A DNA stretch of 64,000 bases, from contig OZ023197.1 of NCBI GenBank assembly GCA_963995505.1, positions 5,426,121 to 5,490,120 of the forward strand. The letters are read 5' to 3'. Below are positions 10,890 to 25,922 of this stretch, one piece after another. Numbering within the stretch: position 1 is the first letter of the stretch; each line of letters opens with the position of its first letter. The translations under genes and the position numbers were made by a program. The notes below the pieces were generated by a model that ran no database searches, was not told the DNA's origin, and was given only the letters and a program-made list of their open reading frames with translations. The stretch is from Hypericum androsaemum. Taxonomy: Eukaryota; Streptophyta; Magnoliopsida; Malpighiales; Hypericaceae.

Positions 10890-11430
10890 GAGAGGTATAC
10901 AGCTCGGTTGGTGACTCGTGGCTTCAAACAAATAAAATGAGTGGATTAACACGAAATCTTTGCTCATGTAAACAAGGTAGTTTCAGTTAAGAGCTTGCTC
11001 GCATTAGCTATAAAACGAGGCTGGATTGTACATCAATTTGATGTAAACAATGCTTTCATCCATGGCGATTTGACCGAAAAAATTTATTTGAAAGTACCAC
11101 AAGGCTTTATGAGGCACGATGACTCATGAGTGCCGATTAAAGAAGTCCTTATACGGACTAAAACATGCCTCCCGCTCTTGATATAGCATGCTAACCTCCT
11201 CACTATTGCTTTCGGGTTTCACCCGCTCTCGAGCAAATCTTGATATTGCTTGTCTATGTTGATAAAGTTATCCTTGTTGGAGACATGTTCAGATGCTTTA
11301 CTCGACAAAGCTCGAGTTCGATGATCTGTTCAGAATCAAAGACTTGGGGATTCTCAAATACCTTTTTGGGAATTGAAGCAACGAGGACTTCCAATGGATT
11401 GGTACCAAGGCAACGAAAGTACACTAGGGT
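10890..11430 (+). pseudogene. Ty1/copia reverse-transcriptase remnant
   Basis: The conceptual translation, with stops and shifts, follows copia RT in order: 'RYTARLVTRGFKQ', 'HQFDVNNAFIHGDL', 'KVPQGFM', 'KSLYGLKHAS', 'LLVYVDKVILVGD' (the YVDD box, with DD changed to DK) and 'RIKDLGILKYLFGIE'. Stops follow the PQGFMRHDDS and ASRS parts, and the frame shifts near 11300. The active-site change and lesions show a dead copy. No LTRs were found around it. Confidence 0.7.
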
Positions 11431-11948
11431 GGAAAAAAAATTGGAAAGTTTAGTCGTGAAAATGGTCCACGACACTTTCTAACATTTCCAATCATATTTT
11501 ATTTTAAAATAAATTTCCAATCATTTTTATTTTAAATTAAATAAAACTTTTGAAATAACACAATTTTCCAACACACTATTGACAAAAGAACGTGCAAAGG
11601 ATGATTCCTGCCCGTCACAAATTATTAAGCATCGAGTGGTTTGCTTTGCAGCAACGGTATTATTTTTCCGGTGAAATGGTACTAGCAAATAATGGGCCGA
11701 ACGATATGATGAGCTCCAGACGTTTCTTGGAAGCAAACATCTTTTTGACTATAAGCCTAACATTTGCTTACAAATCTGATAACAATGAGTGCAATAGAAA
11801 TCATTCAGAAAAATCAGGTACACACAGACCGCATTAAAAAAGTGAAATCTAAGATAAATATTTGGAAGTAATAAAAGGGATAAATAAGAAAAAGCCTCCT
11901 TTCTCCAAAGAGACTTTATCTACAAACTTCCATAATATCCTTCAACAC

Positions 11949-15313
<3,365 letters not shown>

Positions 15314-15408
15314 TTTAATTAATCAAGAGACAGACGGACAGACCACTTTGATGAGTTGGTGTTTTTTTAGAGTACGTATGGATAGACTGGGAGGGGCTCC
15401 CCCTTGGG

Positions 15409-15415
15409 TTATATA
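15409..15415 (-). promoter_or_regulatory. putative TATA box of the PIP2 gene
   Basis: TATATAA on the minus strand lies about 95 bases before the start codon, followed by a C/G-rich leader. The spacing suits a short 5' untranslated region. Confidence 0.5.
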
Positions 15416-15464
15416 ATGGAAAATGCTGTGGTGGTGAGGTTACTGTTGATATAATTTTGTATCG

Positions 15465-15938
15465 TGCAAAGGTTTTAAAATACACGGTCCGATCAGTCAG
15501 ACTGCGAAACGGTCTGGTGGGTGTATAAGGTTTGGTGGTCGGTCTGCCTACCTTGTGAGCAGTGTGAAATCTGGTTGGATTGGATGGTTCGATTAGATTT
15601 TTTGTCTCTGACCGTCCAATCTTATCAAATTTTATTGAAATCAAGACAAAATTAAATTAATAATCACATCACAAGCTCGATTTTTTCAAATCAACATAAA
15701 ATAAACCAAATCAATAAAGAAAAGTAGACCGGGATGAAATAAATTGGTGTAATATCGATTTTGAAACCTTATTTAAACTATTTAGTTTATATATTATTTT
15801 AAACTAGTAAAAAAAATTAAACGTAAAGGTCCGGTCGGACTGGCGATATAACCTCTAAACTGGCGATATAACCTCTAAACTGTCAATTCGGATGATGAGA
15901 GAAATCTTGAATTAGCTTCCAAATAGTTTTTAAAATTT
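15465..15938 (+). mobile_element. hAT-type MITE, 474 bp, diverged copy
   Basis: The ends contain GGTTTTAAAATAC and AGTTTTTAAAA, and the flanking 8-mers 15457-15464 and 15939-15946 are identical (ttgtatcg). The right-hand block ('gatgagagaaatcttgaattagcttcc') aligns with 'gacgagagaaatcccgagtcggcctcc' of the 20720 element, so both belong to one family. A 20-bp unit 'actggcgatataacctctaa' is duplicated in tandem near 15839-15878. It is non-coding. Confidence 0.7.
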
Positions 15939-15946
15939 TTGTATCG

Positions 15947-17519
15947 AGACACTCACAGATCCGATCAAATTTAATCATTGTATTATTATGCTGTCAAACA
16001 GCGAGGCATCGCGTCTCATTTCGTTGGTTGGTCGTGTGGTAGGAAGGTGTTGTAATATTCTAACCCAATTTATTTCAGAAACCATTATTGTAATTGTAGC
16101 TATAAATTTGTTGAATCTTTGATTTTGATTTTGGGGATGGGATGTAATTTGAATTTCTCGGAGAAATGATTATTGAAATTTATTCTTAATGTTTTTCCAT
16201 TCACACCTCGGGTTCTAGCCTTGCAGGCTGCTATCTTTTTCCGTGGCCGGTGGCCCTACCCTGGACCTCGGTCCACTCTAAACCTAATGTTTGGCTGGCG
16301 CTTTTTCCTATTGTCCATTTGGCAATAAATAAAAAATGTTACGTCAGATGACACAAAATCTTGTTTATTGGTATCAATATTAAGGCGAGAGTTCTTACCC
16401 TACCAAAGTGTTCTTACCATCATACAATTTTTTTCCATAGAATTTTACCGCATGAGAGTTTTATTGAGACAGACGGCTATAATTTTGAAAGAGAAGATCC
16501 CGCATCAAAGTAGAGGGGATCCTGCATCAAAGTAGACCATGGTCTAAGCCTTCAGTTAGGAGGCTGGATTGCGGGTAAGAGACTGGGTTACGGGTAGGAT
16601 GCTTATTTAAGATGTAATTGTGTTTTTTATTTCATGTTTATATATTGGAGTTTGCCCCTCTATTTTTAAAAATAAAAATAAAAAATGTTGCCCTACTTCG
16701 ATATTATTTTGCGACAAAAATTTGAAGCTAGTCACTCCGTAGCTCACCCGTTATATTATTAGAGCAATTGCCAGAAGAAGAGCAAAAACTCTAATCGGAC
16801 TTTAAAAAAAGATATTTTTTGTTGTTTGATGACTATTTATATTGAAAAACATAGTCCGTGTCTCTTTTTAATCCCGAAAGTTGTTGCGCTCTCTTTTTTA
16901 ATCCTGTTAATCTTTACTCCATACATACTCCTTACCTACTTCTCTAAGAAATAAAATTGCTTCAGGAGAGAAAATTTTGCGGTGAAGATACACTTTCCAG
17001 GTGATATCTTAAGCTACTTTCCTTGAATTAAAAGGCTATCGAATTCTTTAAAGCCAATCAACTTTTCAGCTTTGCGTCGAAGTAAATAAAAAAACGAGTA
17101 CACCCTATCCAGTTGTACAAAATCAAGAACGAGGGTTTAGATGGTTACAAAGCAACAATGGTAATGCCCAGATAACAAATAGGCGATTTACTTCGATTTT
17201 AGGACACGGTTAGTGCGATTAAACGGGATCGTTGTATAATAATAATGAGCATAAAATTAATCTAATACTATATTACAATATTCATATTCAAGCTAAAGTA
17301 TTAAAATAATAAGTAGGTAAATATTTTACACTTACAAATAAATTCATCATTCTTACAATATACAATATGTTAATCTCAACAATATAAAAATCTAATACAA
17401 AAAAAGTTAAATCAAATAGTGAGAGCGTTGTTCACAATGTGTTAAATAATTGTTAGATTTTTTGTAATTTTTAAAAATCTCACCCCTCTCAAATCTGTAA
17501 TAATTGATGCATTGCTTGA
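15947..17519. other. intergenic DNA with minor tandem repeats
   Basis: No gene was recognised. A near-perfect 20-bp duplication ('gatcc(c/t)gcatcaaagtaga') lies at about 16497-16540. The rest is AT-rich. Confidence 0.5.
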
Positions 17520-17524
17520 TACAC

Positions 17525-17806
17525 TGTTGGGATGGCGAGAAATAGAAAAGACTTATTTCCTATTCCTATTCCTATTCTGACTAGGTTTTGGACTCCTAAT
17601 CTGACCTAGATAGGTTACTTGTACACCAAGGGTTTGTCTCTATACAAAGACATGTTACCCTAGGTTTTTTGTATGGCTTTGTGACTCGGATCCATCAATA
17701 AAAGTTCTCCTTTCTCTCCGTGGATGTAGGCATTAGGCCGAACCACGTAAACTCTTGCGTCCGTGTTCTTTGCGCATTTTGTTTCCTAGTTGCTGAATTC
17801 ATAACA
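17525..17806 (+). repeat. 5' LTR of the 1.97 kb element
   Basis: It contains a 'cctatt' hexamer run near its start and 'tctatacaaagacatg' where the other copy has 'tctatataaagacatg', so the TATA-like core is altered here. Confidence 0.85.
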
Positions 17807-17832
17807 ATTGGTATCAGAGCTTGGGTTGGAGG

Positions 17833-18993
17833 ATGACGGACGGCGCGAAGTTTGCTCTTGTGAAGTTCGATGGTTCTTCGAATTTTGGGTTATGGCAAAG
17901 GCGTGTCAAGGATCTCCTCGTGCAACAAGGGATGGTCATCGCACTCTCGGAAAAGAAGTCCGAGAAGATGGAGGAGCAAGAGTGGGAAGAGTTGGAGGCT
18001 AAAGCAGTAGCGAAGATTCGCTTGTGCTTGGCGGATGATGAGGAGCCACCAACTGGGTTGTGGAAGAGGATCCAGGTCGGAGTCAAAGAAGTTCAATGGA
18101 AGTGGCTTCAAGTGCTGAGAAGAGCACATGAAGGGGACTATCCAGGACGAACTAGGGATCAAGACAACGAGGAGGGATTGGCATCCACAACCATGGCCAC
18201 ATATTCAGACGGGTCGGATGGTGACTGGTTTTCTGTCTTATCAAGTCTAATGCATCCTGATAATCTCTTTTCATTAGGGACCTTGGATTATAACAGTGAT
18301 AGTTATAAAGGTATGCTAATGAAGGTGGAGAAGGATGTGATGGTAAGGATGAATGGTGAAAGGGAATACCTACAGGTTAGTGAGGCACATTATTGTAGGT
18401 GGAGTCACATCAATGGGTCTGAAGGAGTTGGCAAAAGCTCAGGTCATATGAGGTTGGTTCGTAAGAGGGAGCAAAGGCTTGACATGAATGGTTTGAGTAG
18501 AGTTGGGATTCGCGGAGACATGGATAGCGAGCTATGGTTGTTTCGTGGAGGCATGGTTGGCAAGGAGCCATGGTTGTCTCGGAGAAGCATTGTTAGCTGG
18601 GCCCTGCTATGGTTGTCTAAAGAGACGTGCACGTCAACGGTGTTGGATAGGTTTTGTATTGGGCATGCAAAGCCATTGGTGACACCACGGATGAATCGGG
18701 TATCTCACTCAAGGCCGAACAGTAGAGTTCGAGGCATGTCGAGGGTTCTACTTAGTAGAACAAAAGGTTGTCATTTGTATGCTATGACATGTAGCATTGG
18801 TTTGAGGCAAGAAGGTCTAGCAGAAAAGCAGTTCGAGGTTGCGGAGCATGGGGCTGACCGAAAAATAGAGGGCGTATCTATTGGTCGTAAGGTTGCTTCA
18901 GCAGGTGGACTTGCTAGTTGGGGTTCAATGGAGATTGGAGGGAATAGGCCAAGCAAGCTCAGAAGCTCGAGTTTGGGGGCTGGCTCCAAGTGA
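17833..18993 (+). pseudogene. internally deleted copia gag-pol frame, 386 codons
   Basis: The frame opens 12 nt after the primer site. Residues 1-75 are typical copia gag (KFDGSSNFGLWQRRVKDLLV and then AVAKIRLCLADDE). The middle keeps 'SDGDWFSVLSS' and 'FSLGTLDYNSDSYKGMLMKVE', which resemble the protease-integrase junction, but the zinc knuckle, protease core and most of integrase and RT are missing. The rest matches no domain I know. It is odd that so deleted a frame remains open for 386 codons; translation is possible but unproven. A trans-mobilised derivative is the simplest reading. Confidence 0.55.
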
Positions 18994-19195
18994 TTGAACA
19001 AAAGGTGAAGAGAAAGTTGAGATGGTCTTATTGATGCAGTTATCTATGGTCCGAGATGGAGTCGGTGGAGTCGGATTAGTTTTGCAAGATCTCATGGTTC
19101 TTCATGGGGCGGTGTTTTGTCAATGTGGAGTTTGTTGAAGTTCGGGTGGAGCTTCATGGTTCTTCCACGAGATGATTTCTCGCCAAGGTGGTGAT

Positions 19196-19495
19196 TGTTG
19201 GGATGGCAAGAAATAGGAAAGACTTATTTCCTATTCCTATTCCTATTCATATTCCTATTCCTATTCTGACTAGGTTTTGGACTCGTAATCCGACTTAGAT
19301 AGGTTACTTGTACACCAAGGGTTTGTCTCTATATAAAGACATGTTATCCTAGGTTTTTTGTATGGCTTTGTGACTCGGATCCATCAATAAAAGTTCTCGT
19401 TTCTCTTCGTGGATGTAGGCATTAGGCCGAACCACGTAAACTCTTGCGTCCGTGTTCTTTGCGCGTTTTGTTCCCTAGTTGATGAATTCATAACA
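19196..19495 (+). repeat. 3' LTR of the 1.97 kb element
   Basis: This is 18 bp longer than its partner because of extra hexamer units; otherwise it is nearly identical, with a TATATAAAG promoter core. Confidence 0.85.
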
Positions 19496-19500
19496 TACAC

Positions 19501-20711
19501 GATGTTATAAAACAAAATGAAAATCTAAAAGAGCAACAAAAAAAATCTCGAATAACATGTACCCTTTGGCAATTTATTGACCAAAACCAAAAGGTTTAAT
19601 GTAAATTATAATTGGACTCCTAATATTTAGTAAAATAGATGATACGATTTTTAAAATTTTTTTTTTGTCCTCGTAGTTTAGTTTTATTATACTCTCCATC
19701 TCTCGCTACAGTTATGAGAATCGGGGACCATTGCTTGCAGCGGCGGGAAAATGCAGGCGATTGTCCGGTTCCCTTCCGTCTCCAAATCCAACCGCTGACC
19801 CTCCACTTCCCCCAGACCGACACCATAAGGTAGGAACGGGCTGGAAAATGGGTTGTTTTCCTTGTTTTGATTCCAAGGAAGAAGAGAAGTTGAACTGGAT
19901 TTGGTTTGATTTCTGCATTATTTCTCATATTAAAAGTCGAGTTTTATTAGATCATATTTAAAAATAATTTTATCACTAATATTTTTTATATTAGTGAGAC
20001 TTAAATCCAAAATCTTTATAAATAAGATTACCATTTACATTTCACAATGCTATTTTTTTTAATAAAGTAGGACAGTACAAGACACAGTCACGAAAACACA
20101 AAGATAGTAGTAATAACATTTGACCACTTTTGTCATATTAATGGTTTCAAAAGCTGAGATGCTCTTTATAAAAGAAGTGAAAGACCTGCTTGAAATAATG
20201 CCCGCATAAAAGTCAGCTAATACATATTGAGTCATACGAAGTGTATTAAAATAAGAAACTCCATTATAAAAAAAACTATGGACGAATCCACAGCTTTGCA
20301 GTTAGCAGCTTGTCGCCTTTCACAATGCTACTATTTGAAAGATTTTCACAATGCTACTAGAGTAGCAGATTTTGTCACTTTCTTGTATGCTTTGCTTTAT
20401 TTCAATTTATTATTATTACAAGGCAGAATAACGATTTTGCCTCTGGAAAAAATTGGAAATTAATGCAGTAAAATTAATTAGTTTTTTTCGAAAATGCTAT
20501 AAACGTGGGCCGGTTCTAGATAGATGATGGTAACAAGAGAGTGCGACTAAATTTCCCTGGACCGAAAATACTTGTGGCCTTGGTTCACCTGACGGTTCGA
20601 GGAAGTGAACGTTTGGACCGGGGGAAAGGGTGGGGCCCACCTGCTTTGTCACACTATTCTAAAAAGAGGAATATGTAACTAGATGACGCAACTGTACAGA
20701 TCAGCATAGTC
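19501..20711. other. intergenic DNA, nothing recognised
   Basis: It is AT-rich. Short open frames near 19620-19960 have no family resemblance and overlap each other on both strands. Confidence 0.5.
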
Positions 20712-20719
20712 ATTTTTAG

Positions 20720-21180
20720 CATGGTTTTAAAAAACGTGGTCCGACCGGTGGTTCGACCGGTTGGACCACAAAACGGGCACTAGACCGGGTCTTTTTAGGC
20801 TTTTGACCGGGGTCTGTACTAACCGGACCAAATCCGGTCGGACTTGCCGATTTTGAGGTCTATCCTGACCGGTCGAACCCGGTTAGTACAAAAATGGACA
20901 AAATTGCCTTTTTTGTGGTTTTCGAAGAAAAAAATTGATTTGACAAATTTATAAAGTAATAAATAAATAAATAAAGTAGATTTATAAAGTGGAGAGATAA
21001 AAAATTAAGTCTATTTTTTTTTATGAAAAATAAGTATATTTTAACCTACATATATATATTATTTAAAATATTTAAAAATAAAAAAATTTGGTTCGACCGG
21101 TGGTTCGTCCGGTCTGACTGGCCGACCCGGAGGACGAGAGAAATCCCGAGTCGGCCTCCGGGTCGTTTTTTAAAACCATG
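20720..21180 (+). mobile_element. hAT-type MITE, 461 bp
   Basis: The perfect terminal inverted repeat CATGGTTTTAAAAAACG is flanked by identical 8-mers (atttttag at 20712-20719 and 21181-21188). Both arms are rich in 'ggtccgaccggtggttcgaccgg'-like palindromes and the centre is AT-rich. It is non-coding. A diverged relative is at 15465-15938. Confidence 0.8.
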
Positions 21181-21349
21181 ATTTTTAGCACTTAAAAAGC
21201 AACTAGCTCATGTTCTATTAAATGGACTTGAAAGCTATTTTCATTTACAACCGCACCCATAAGTTCATGATAAAATTCTATTTTCATATCTTATAATTTT
21301 GCCTATTTGCATATTACTTTGTCGTGGTTTCACAATGTTTAACTATGTG

Positions 21350-21978
21350 TGATATGAATCAGATCTGCAAGAAGCCATAATTATTTAATAATTCATTTTT
21401 GAGTTTCAAAGACTATTTAAGAAGTTAATTTTTTGTTAATTTCATTTTACATGAGTTCTATTCTGTTTAGGAAGTTACAAAAAAGATAATTTCATTTTAT
21501 TAGGAGTTCTAGTCTGTTTAGGAAGTCAATTATGAGATAATCACGTTTTTTAGTATTCCTAGTAGGATTAGAGTTATTTTCCTTTTTAGTTTCCCTTTTT
21601 AAGTCATATTTATCTAGTTAGAAGTTATATTTAATTAGGAATCTCTTTGTAACAATCTGCCTATATATAAAGGCATTATCAATGAGAATAAGGAGAATAA
21701 TTTGAGTACAAAAAACGTGGGCTTTGCTCTCTTGGTTATTCGGAACTGTTCGAACACAGCGGAGAGATTCCGTTCGTTCACCTTCGACTTATCAAGCGGA
21801 TCTACATCACCGTTTGTGGCGTCTTCATCAAATCAAGGTTCTTGTTTCCCTACAGCAGCGGGTCGAGGTTGTTCATACCGAGGTTCTTGCAAAGGTGCAA
21901 ACAACGGGTCGAGATTTCCATCAATCTGAACGTAGATAGATCCGACTTTCGCGTGGATCCGTAACGAGATTCACATCA
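21350..21978 (+). repeat. LTR 1 of the three-LTR array
   Basis: It starts TGATATGAATC and ends GATTCACATCA. The promoter core CTATATATAAAGG lies near 21660-21672. It differs from LTR 2 at about seven positions. Confidence 0.85.
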
Positions 21979-21985
21979 GTTGGAA

Positions 21986-22614
21986 TGATATGAATCAGAT
22001 CTGCAAGAAGCCATAATTATTTAATAATTCGTTTTTGAGTTTCAAAGACTATTTAGGAAGTTAATTTTTTGTTAATTTCATTTTACATGAGTTCTATTCT
22101 GTTTAGGAAGTTACAAAAAAGATAATTTCATTTTATTAGGAGTTCTAGTCTGTTTAGGAAGTCAATTATGAGATAATCACGTTTTTTAGTATTCCTAGTA
22201 GGATTAGAGTTATTTTTCTTTTTAGTTTCCCTTTTTAAGTCATATTTATCTAGTTAGAAGTTATATTTAATTAGGAATCTCTTTGTAACAATCTGCCTAT
22301 ATATAAAGGCATTATCAATGAGAATAAGGAGAATAATTTGAGTACAAAAAACGTGGGCTTTGCTCTCTTGGTTCTTCGGAACTGTTCGAACACAGCGGAG
22401 GGATTCCGTTCGTTCACCTTCGACTTATCAAGCGGATCTACATCACCGTTTGTGGCGTCTTCATCAAATCAAGGTTCTTGTTTCCCTACAGTAGCGGGTC
22501 GAGGTTGTTCATACCGAGGTTCTTGCAAAGGTGCAAACAACGGGTCGAGATTTCCATCAATCTGAACGTAGATAGATCCGGCTTTCGCGTGGATCCGTAA
22601 CGAGATTCACATCA
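21986..22614 (+). repeat. LTR 2 of the three-LTR array
   Basis: This is the LTR directly upstream of the primer site. It differs from LTR 3 at about six positions. A 75-codon frame inside each LTR has no family match and is probably chance. Confidence 0.85.
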
Positions 22615-22863
22615 GTTGGTATCAGAGCTTAGGCTCTACTTCAGATCATCTATCTTTAAATTTCATTTTTGTTTTCATTAGTTTTCAATTATTGTTCTTA
22701 TTTTATTCTGAGTTGGAGAAAGAAAAAAAATAAAAAAAGAGGAAAAAAATTCCGAAAAAAAGAAAGATAGAGAAGAAGGCAGCCAAGAAAAGAAGAAGAA
22801 AGAAGGCTGAAAAAAAATCAAAAAAAGAAAAGTTGAAAGTAGAAAAAAAGAGAATCTGCAAGA

Positions 22864-23798
22864 ATGTCTTATAACTACTCAAGAAGATCCTTTGAAGGTA
22901 TTGCACCATTGGTTGGTGATCCACACACGTTTATGGACGCCCTTCTTAGTGGGATGAAGCATATAATGAGAACGTGGTCAAGAAGCTCAGCGAAAAGGTG
23001 GACCGGATAGTGTGCAAACAAGAGAGGATACATGATGTTCCTAATGTCTGTAGCGGAAGACAAATTCAACAAAGGAGGATGAGGGTCAAAGATGAGAAGA
23101 ATTCAGGAGCAAATTTTGTTGGAGAAGTCAATGGAAAGAGGGAGAACACCATTAACACTAAGCACGATATTGAGATGAAGGTATGTAGTTCTGACAATTT
23201 GGAGGTTACACCTGAAGTGATTGTTGAAGAAGTGGTTTTGACATGGGAGGAATTTGGTGAATATTCTATTGACTTGTTCGATGGAGAATGTTTTGATGAC
23301 CATGCCATGTCACTTCTTTACTTGAGGGATTTGTTCAATGAATCAGAATTGGTGGATGTTGTTCATATGAAGAAGTTCTTAACTGCTATTGATGGTGAAC
23401 AAGAAGAACTTGTTGTTTTAGTTGACAAGGAAGATGTTCAACCCATATCTTACATGTCTCCTGATTTACATGTTGAACATATTGACTTCTTAGGTGTGGA
23501 CAAGTTTAATTATGTTGGAGGTTCATCGTTGATCAACATCTGGAATAGTTTGAAGTTCAAAGAAAGGCTTAAACGGATTAGTAGGGCTTTTGCTTTTGAG
23601 TTGGAGATGACTTCAGATTCTTTATGTTCAAAGTATCTATTCTGTTGGGATGGAAGATATCAAGTTCAACCAAGACGTTCCAAGACTTGTTCAAGCATGA
23701 CCGTGAATCGGAAAAAGTATGACGGATGCAAGGATTTGAGGACAAATCCATTTCAAGAGGAGGGGAATGATATGAATCAGATCTGCAAGAAGCCATAA
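22864..23798 (+). pseudogene. remnant gag/unknown frames of the array's interior
   Basis: A short frame from ATG 22864 (MSYNYSRRSFEGIAPLVGDP...) stops within 49 codons. A second frame of about 270 codons follows in another phase; its 5' part has no plausible ATG. It is acidic ('VIVEEVVLTWEEFGEYSIDLFDGE') and matches no domain I know until its gypsy-like C-terminal tail, which runs through the polypurine tract into the LTR. It looks like a rearranged or deleted polyprotein. Confidence 0.5.
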
Positions 23799-24396
23799 TT
23801 ATTTAATAATTCGTTTTTGAGTTTCAAAGACTATTTAGGAAGTTAATTTTTTGTTAATTTTATTTTACATGAGTTCTATTCTGTTTAGGAAGTTACAAAA
23901 AAGATAATTTCATTTTATTAGGAGTTCTAGTCTGTTTAGGAAGTCAATTATGAGATAATCACGTTTTTTAGTATTCCTAGTAGGATTAGAGTTATTTTCC
24001 TTTTTAGTTTCCTTTTTTAAGTCATATTTATCTAGTTAGAAGTTATATTTAATTAGGAATCTCTTTGTAACAATCTGCCTATATATAAAGGCATTATCAA
24101 TGAGAATAAGGAGAATAATTTGAGTATAAAAAACGTGGGCTTTGCTCTCTTGGTTCTTCGGAACTGTTCGAACACAGCGGAGGGATTCCGTTCGTTCACC
24201 TTCGACTTATCAAGCGGATCTACATCACCGTTTGTGGCGTCTTCATCAAATCAAGGTTCTTGTTTCCCTACAGCAGCGGGTCGAGGTTGTTCATACCGAG
24301 GTTCTTGCAAAGGTGCAAACAACGGGTCGAGATTACCATCAATCTGAACGTAGATAGATCCGGCTTTCGCGTGGATCCGTAACGAGATTCACATCA
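23768..24396 (+). repeat. LTR 3 of the three-LTR array
   Basis: This LTR is adjacent to the polypurine tract and to the right-hand target duplication. It is nearly identical to LTR 1 and LTR 2. Confidence 0.85.
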
Positions 24397-24401
24397 ATGT
24401 G

Positions 24402-25919
24402 ACAGAGGTTTCTCAAATTAACGTTTCACTATTTGAGTAAATCTTTTTTGAAAGAAATACTTCCAATTATAGTTAAGAATATTTTTTTGTTTTAAATTAT
24501 CTGTTGAAACAAATCCGAAAAATATATGAACAACTCATTTTCCACTCTTGTAGTATTTTTCATATTTAATTGTAAATTTTTATTTAATGATACTTATAGA
24601 TATTTTTGTTTGAAAAAGTTATTCTTAGATTGTGAATTTGAGAAACTTATGTCACTTAGTCCACATTTGAAACAAAAGATAGTGTGGTGTGCAAATAGGC
24701 AAAATTACATGGTACCAAAATGGACTTTGACCTAAATTCATTGCTACATGAAGTCCACAATTATGTCATATTATACCGGCAATTAGTTATGTCAATTGAT
24801 TAATGAGAGAATTATTTTAGCTCAATCAAAAAGTTATAAATTTGAAATTTTGAACAATGTAGTAGTATAAAATATTTGTTGAAATTTTTTTACTACATTT
24901 CAAAAGTCATATCTGGTTCAAACCTGAACTAGTCAGCTTAATAAATATTCGGATACATGGTGATATCAACCATTAAAATATGTCAGATTATTTTTAACTG
25001 CCTAGTAAATAGACACAAATTTTTTAATCAAAGAGTACGAACGTGTTTTCTTTTGAAAAAATAAAAGGAAGTGTTGAAAAACTGTTTTAGTAATGCGTTT
25101 AAAATTTTGTGAATTGTTTCTGTTCATATGTTCAGAAAATTCGGAGTCTACTCATTTCTTTTAGTCTTTGTCTGAATCTGAAAAACTCCGGTAAACTAAA
25201 CGGAGGATTTAGTATCGGTCATTTAAGCCGCGATCAAGTGTTTAGAAATCTCCATATCCAACCCAAAATCTTAAGGTAATGGGTTGGTAGATTTTTAACA
25301 CTTATAAATTTTCCCCCACTCGTGTTTTACCTGATGTGAGATTCTCAACACGCTCTTTCAAACGAGACCCACCTTGGGTCGAAGATTGCACTGGCTTTGA
25401 CTTTACCAAAGTACGACACGGGCTTTGACTTTACCAACATGCGAGAAATGAGGGTCATGCGAGTTCAACAATAGACACAGGATCAACTCGTTCTGATATC
25501 ATGTTAGAAATCTCCGTATCTAACCCAAAACCTTGAAAAAATTATAAGCCGCTCTTCTCTCATTAGATGTGACTTGATATACAAGTTCTTAGTGATCTCT
25601 AGGGTTAGAATTCTACAGCCGAGAGAATATCACATCCCTATTCTAGGATATACTGATGCCTATTCCGACATAATTATCATCTAGAAATAAGCTTGCTCAA
25701 CAAGTTAACTTGGTCACTAAGTTAACATCCGTAACAAAGTGCATTCTAGCTTATGTGGAATTTTTTAAGATATGCTCTTTAGAGTTTTGTGTCGTCTGAT
25801 TCTATATATGGTTAATTTTTTTCATCTACAAAGTTTGAATTAATTTTCAAAAAAATTTAATATATGCAATTTATAAATCGTACTAACTCACTTGGAACTT
25901 GGATCGTAGTGTGAGGAGA
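24402..25919. other. intergenic DNA with decayed repeats
   Basis: It contains a weak SINE-family copy at about 24815-24960. At 25238-25538 it holds a segment bounded by direct repeats of about 30 bp ('ttagaaatctccgtatctaaccc'). That segment also carries 'ctgatatcatgttag', the complement of a tRNA-Met primer-site-like motif, so it may be a decayed retroelement. No gene is visible. Confidence 0.45.
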
Positions 25920-25922
25920 TTA

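Larger units (their letters stand above)
17525..19495 (+). mobile_element. non-autonomous LTR retrotransposon, Ty1/copia-derived, 1.97 kb
   Basis: The LTRs are 17525-17806 and 19196-19495; both start TGTTGGGATGG and end ATTCATAACA. The 5-bp duplication tacac flanks the element (17520-17524, 19496-19500). The primer site TGGTATCAGAGC (17809-17820) matches the tRNA-iMet type. The interior is only 1389 bp and encodes a copia gag N-terminus, with no intact integrase or RT. The right LTR has three extra 6-bp 'cctatt/catatt' units. High LTR similarity points to a recent insertion. Confidence 0.85.
21350..24396 (+). mobile_element. LTR retrotransposon array: LTR-LTR-internal-LTR, Ty3/gypsy-derived, non-autonomous
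   Basis: Three LTRs of exactly 629 bp (21350-21978, 21986-22614, 23768-24396) differ at only a few sites each. The first two are separated by 7 bp and the last two by a 1153-bp interior. One 5-bp duplication, atgtg, flanks the whole array (21345-21349, 24397-24401). The primer site TGGTATCAGAGC is at 22617-22628 and a polypurine tract (AAGAGGAGGGGAA) ends at 23767. The interior has an A/G-rich leader (22700-22860) and a frame whose end 'DLRTNPFQEEGND' matches the C-terminus of Ty3/gypsy polyproteins. No RT or integrase is present. Confidence 0.85.

Noticed and set aside
21702..24347. Repeated 75-codon frame in each of three LTRs
   Set aside because: It is conserved only because the LTRs are copies. 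It has no family match and lies in the LTR downstream of the promoter core.
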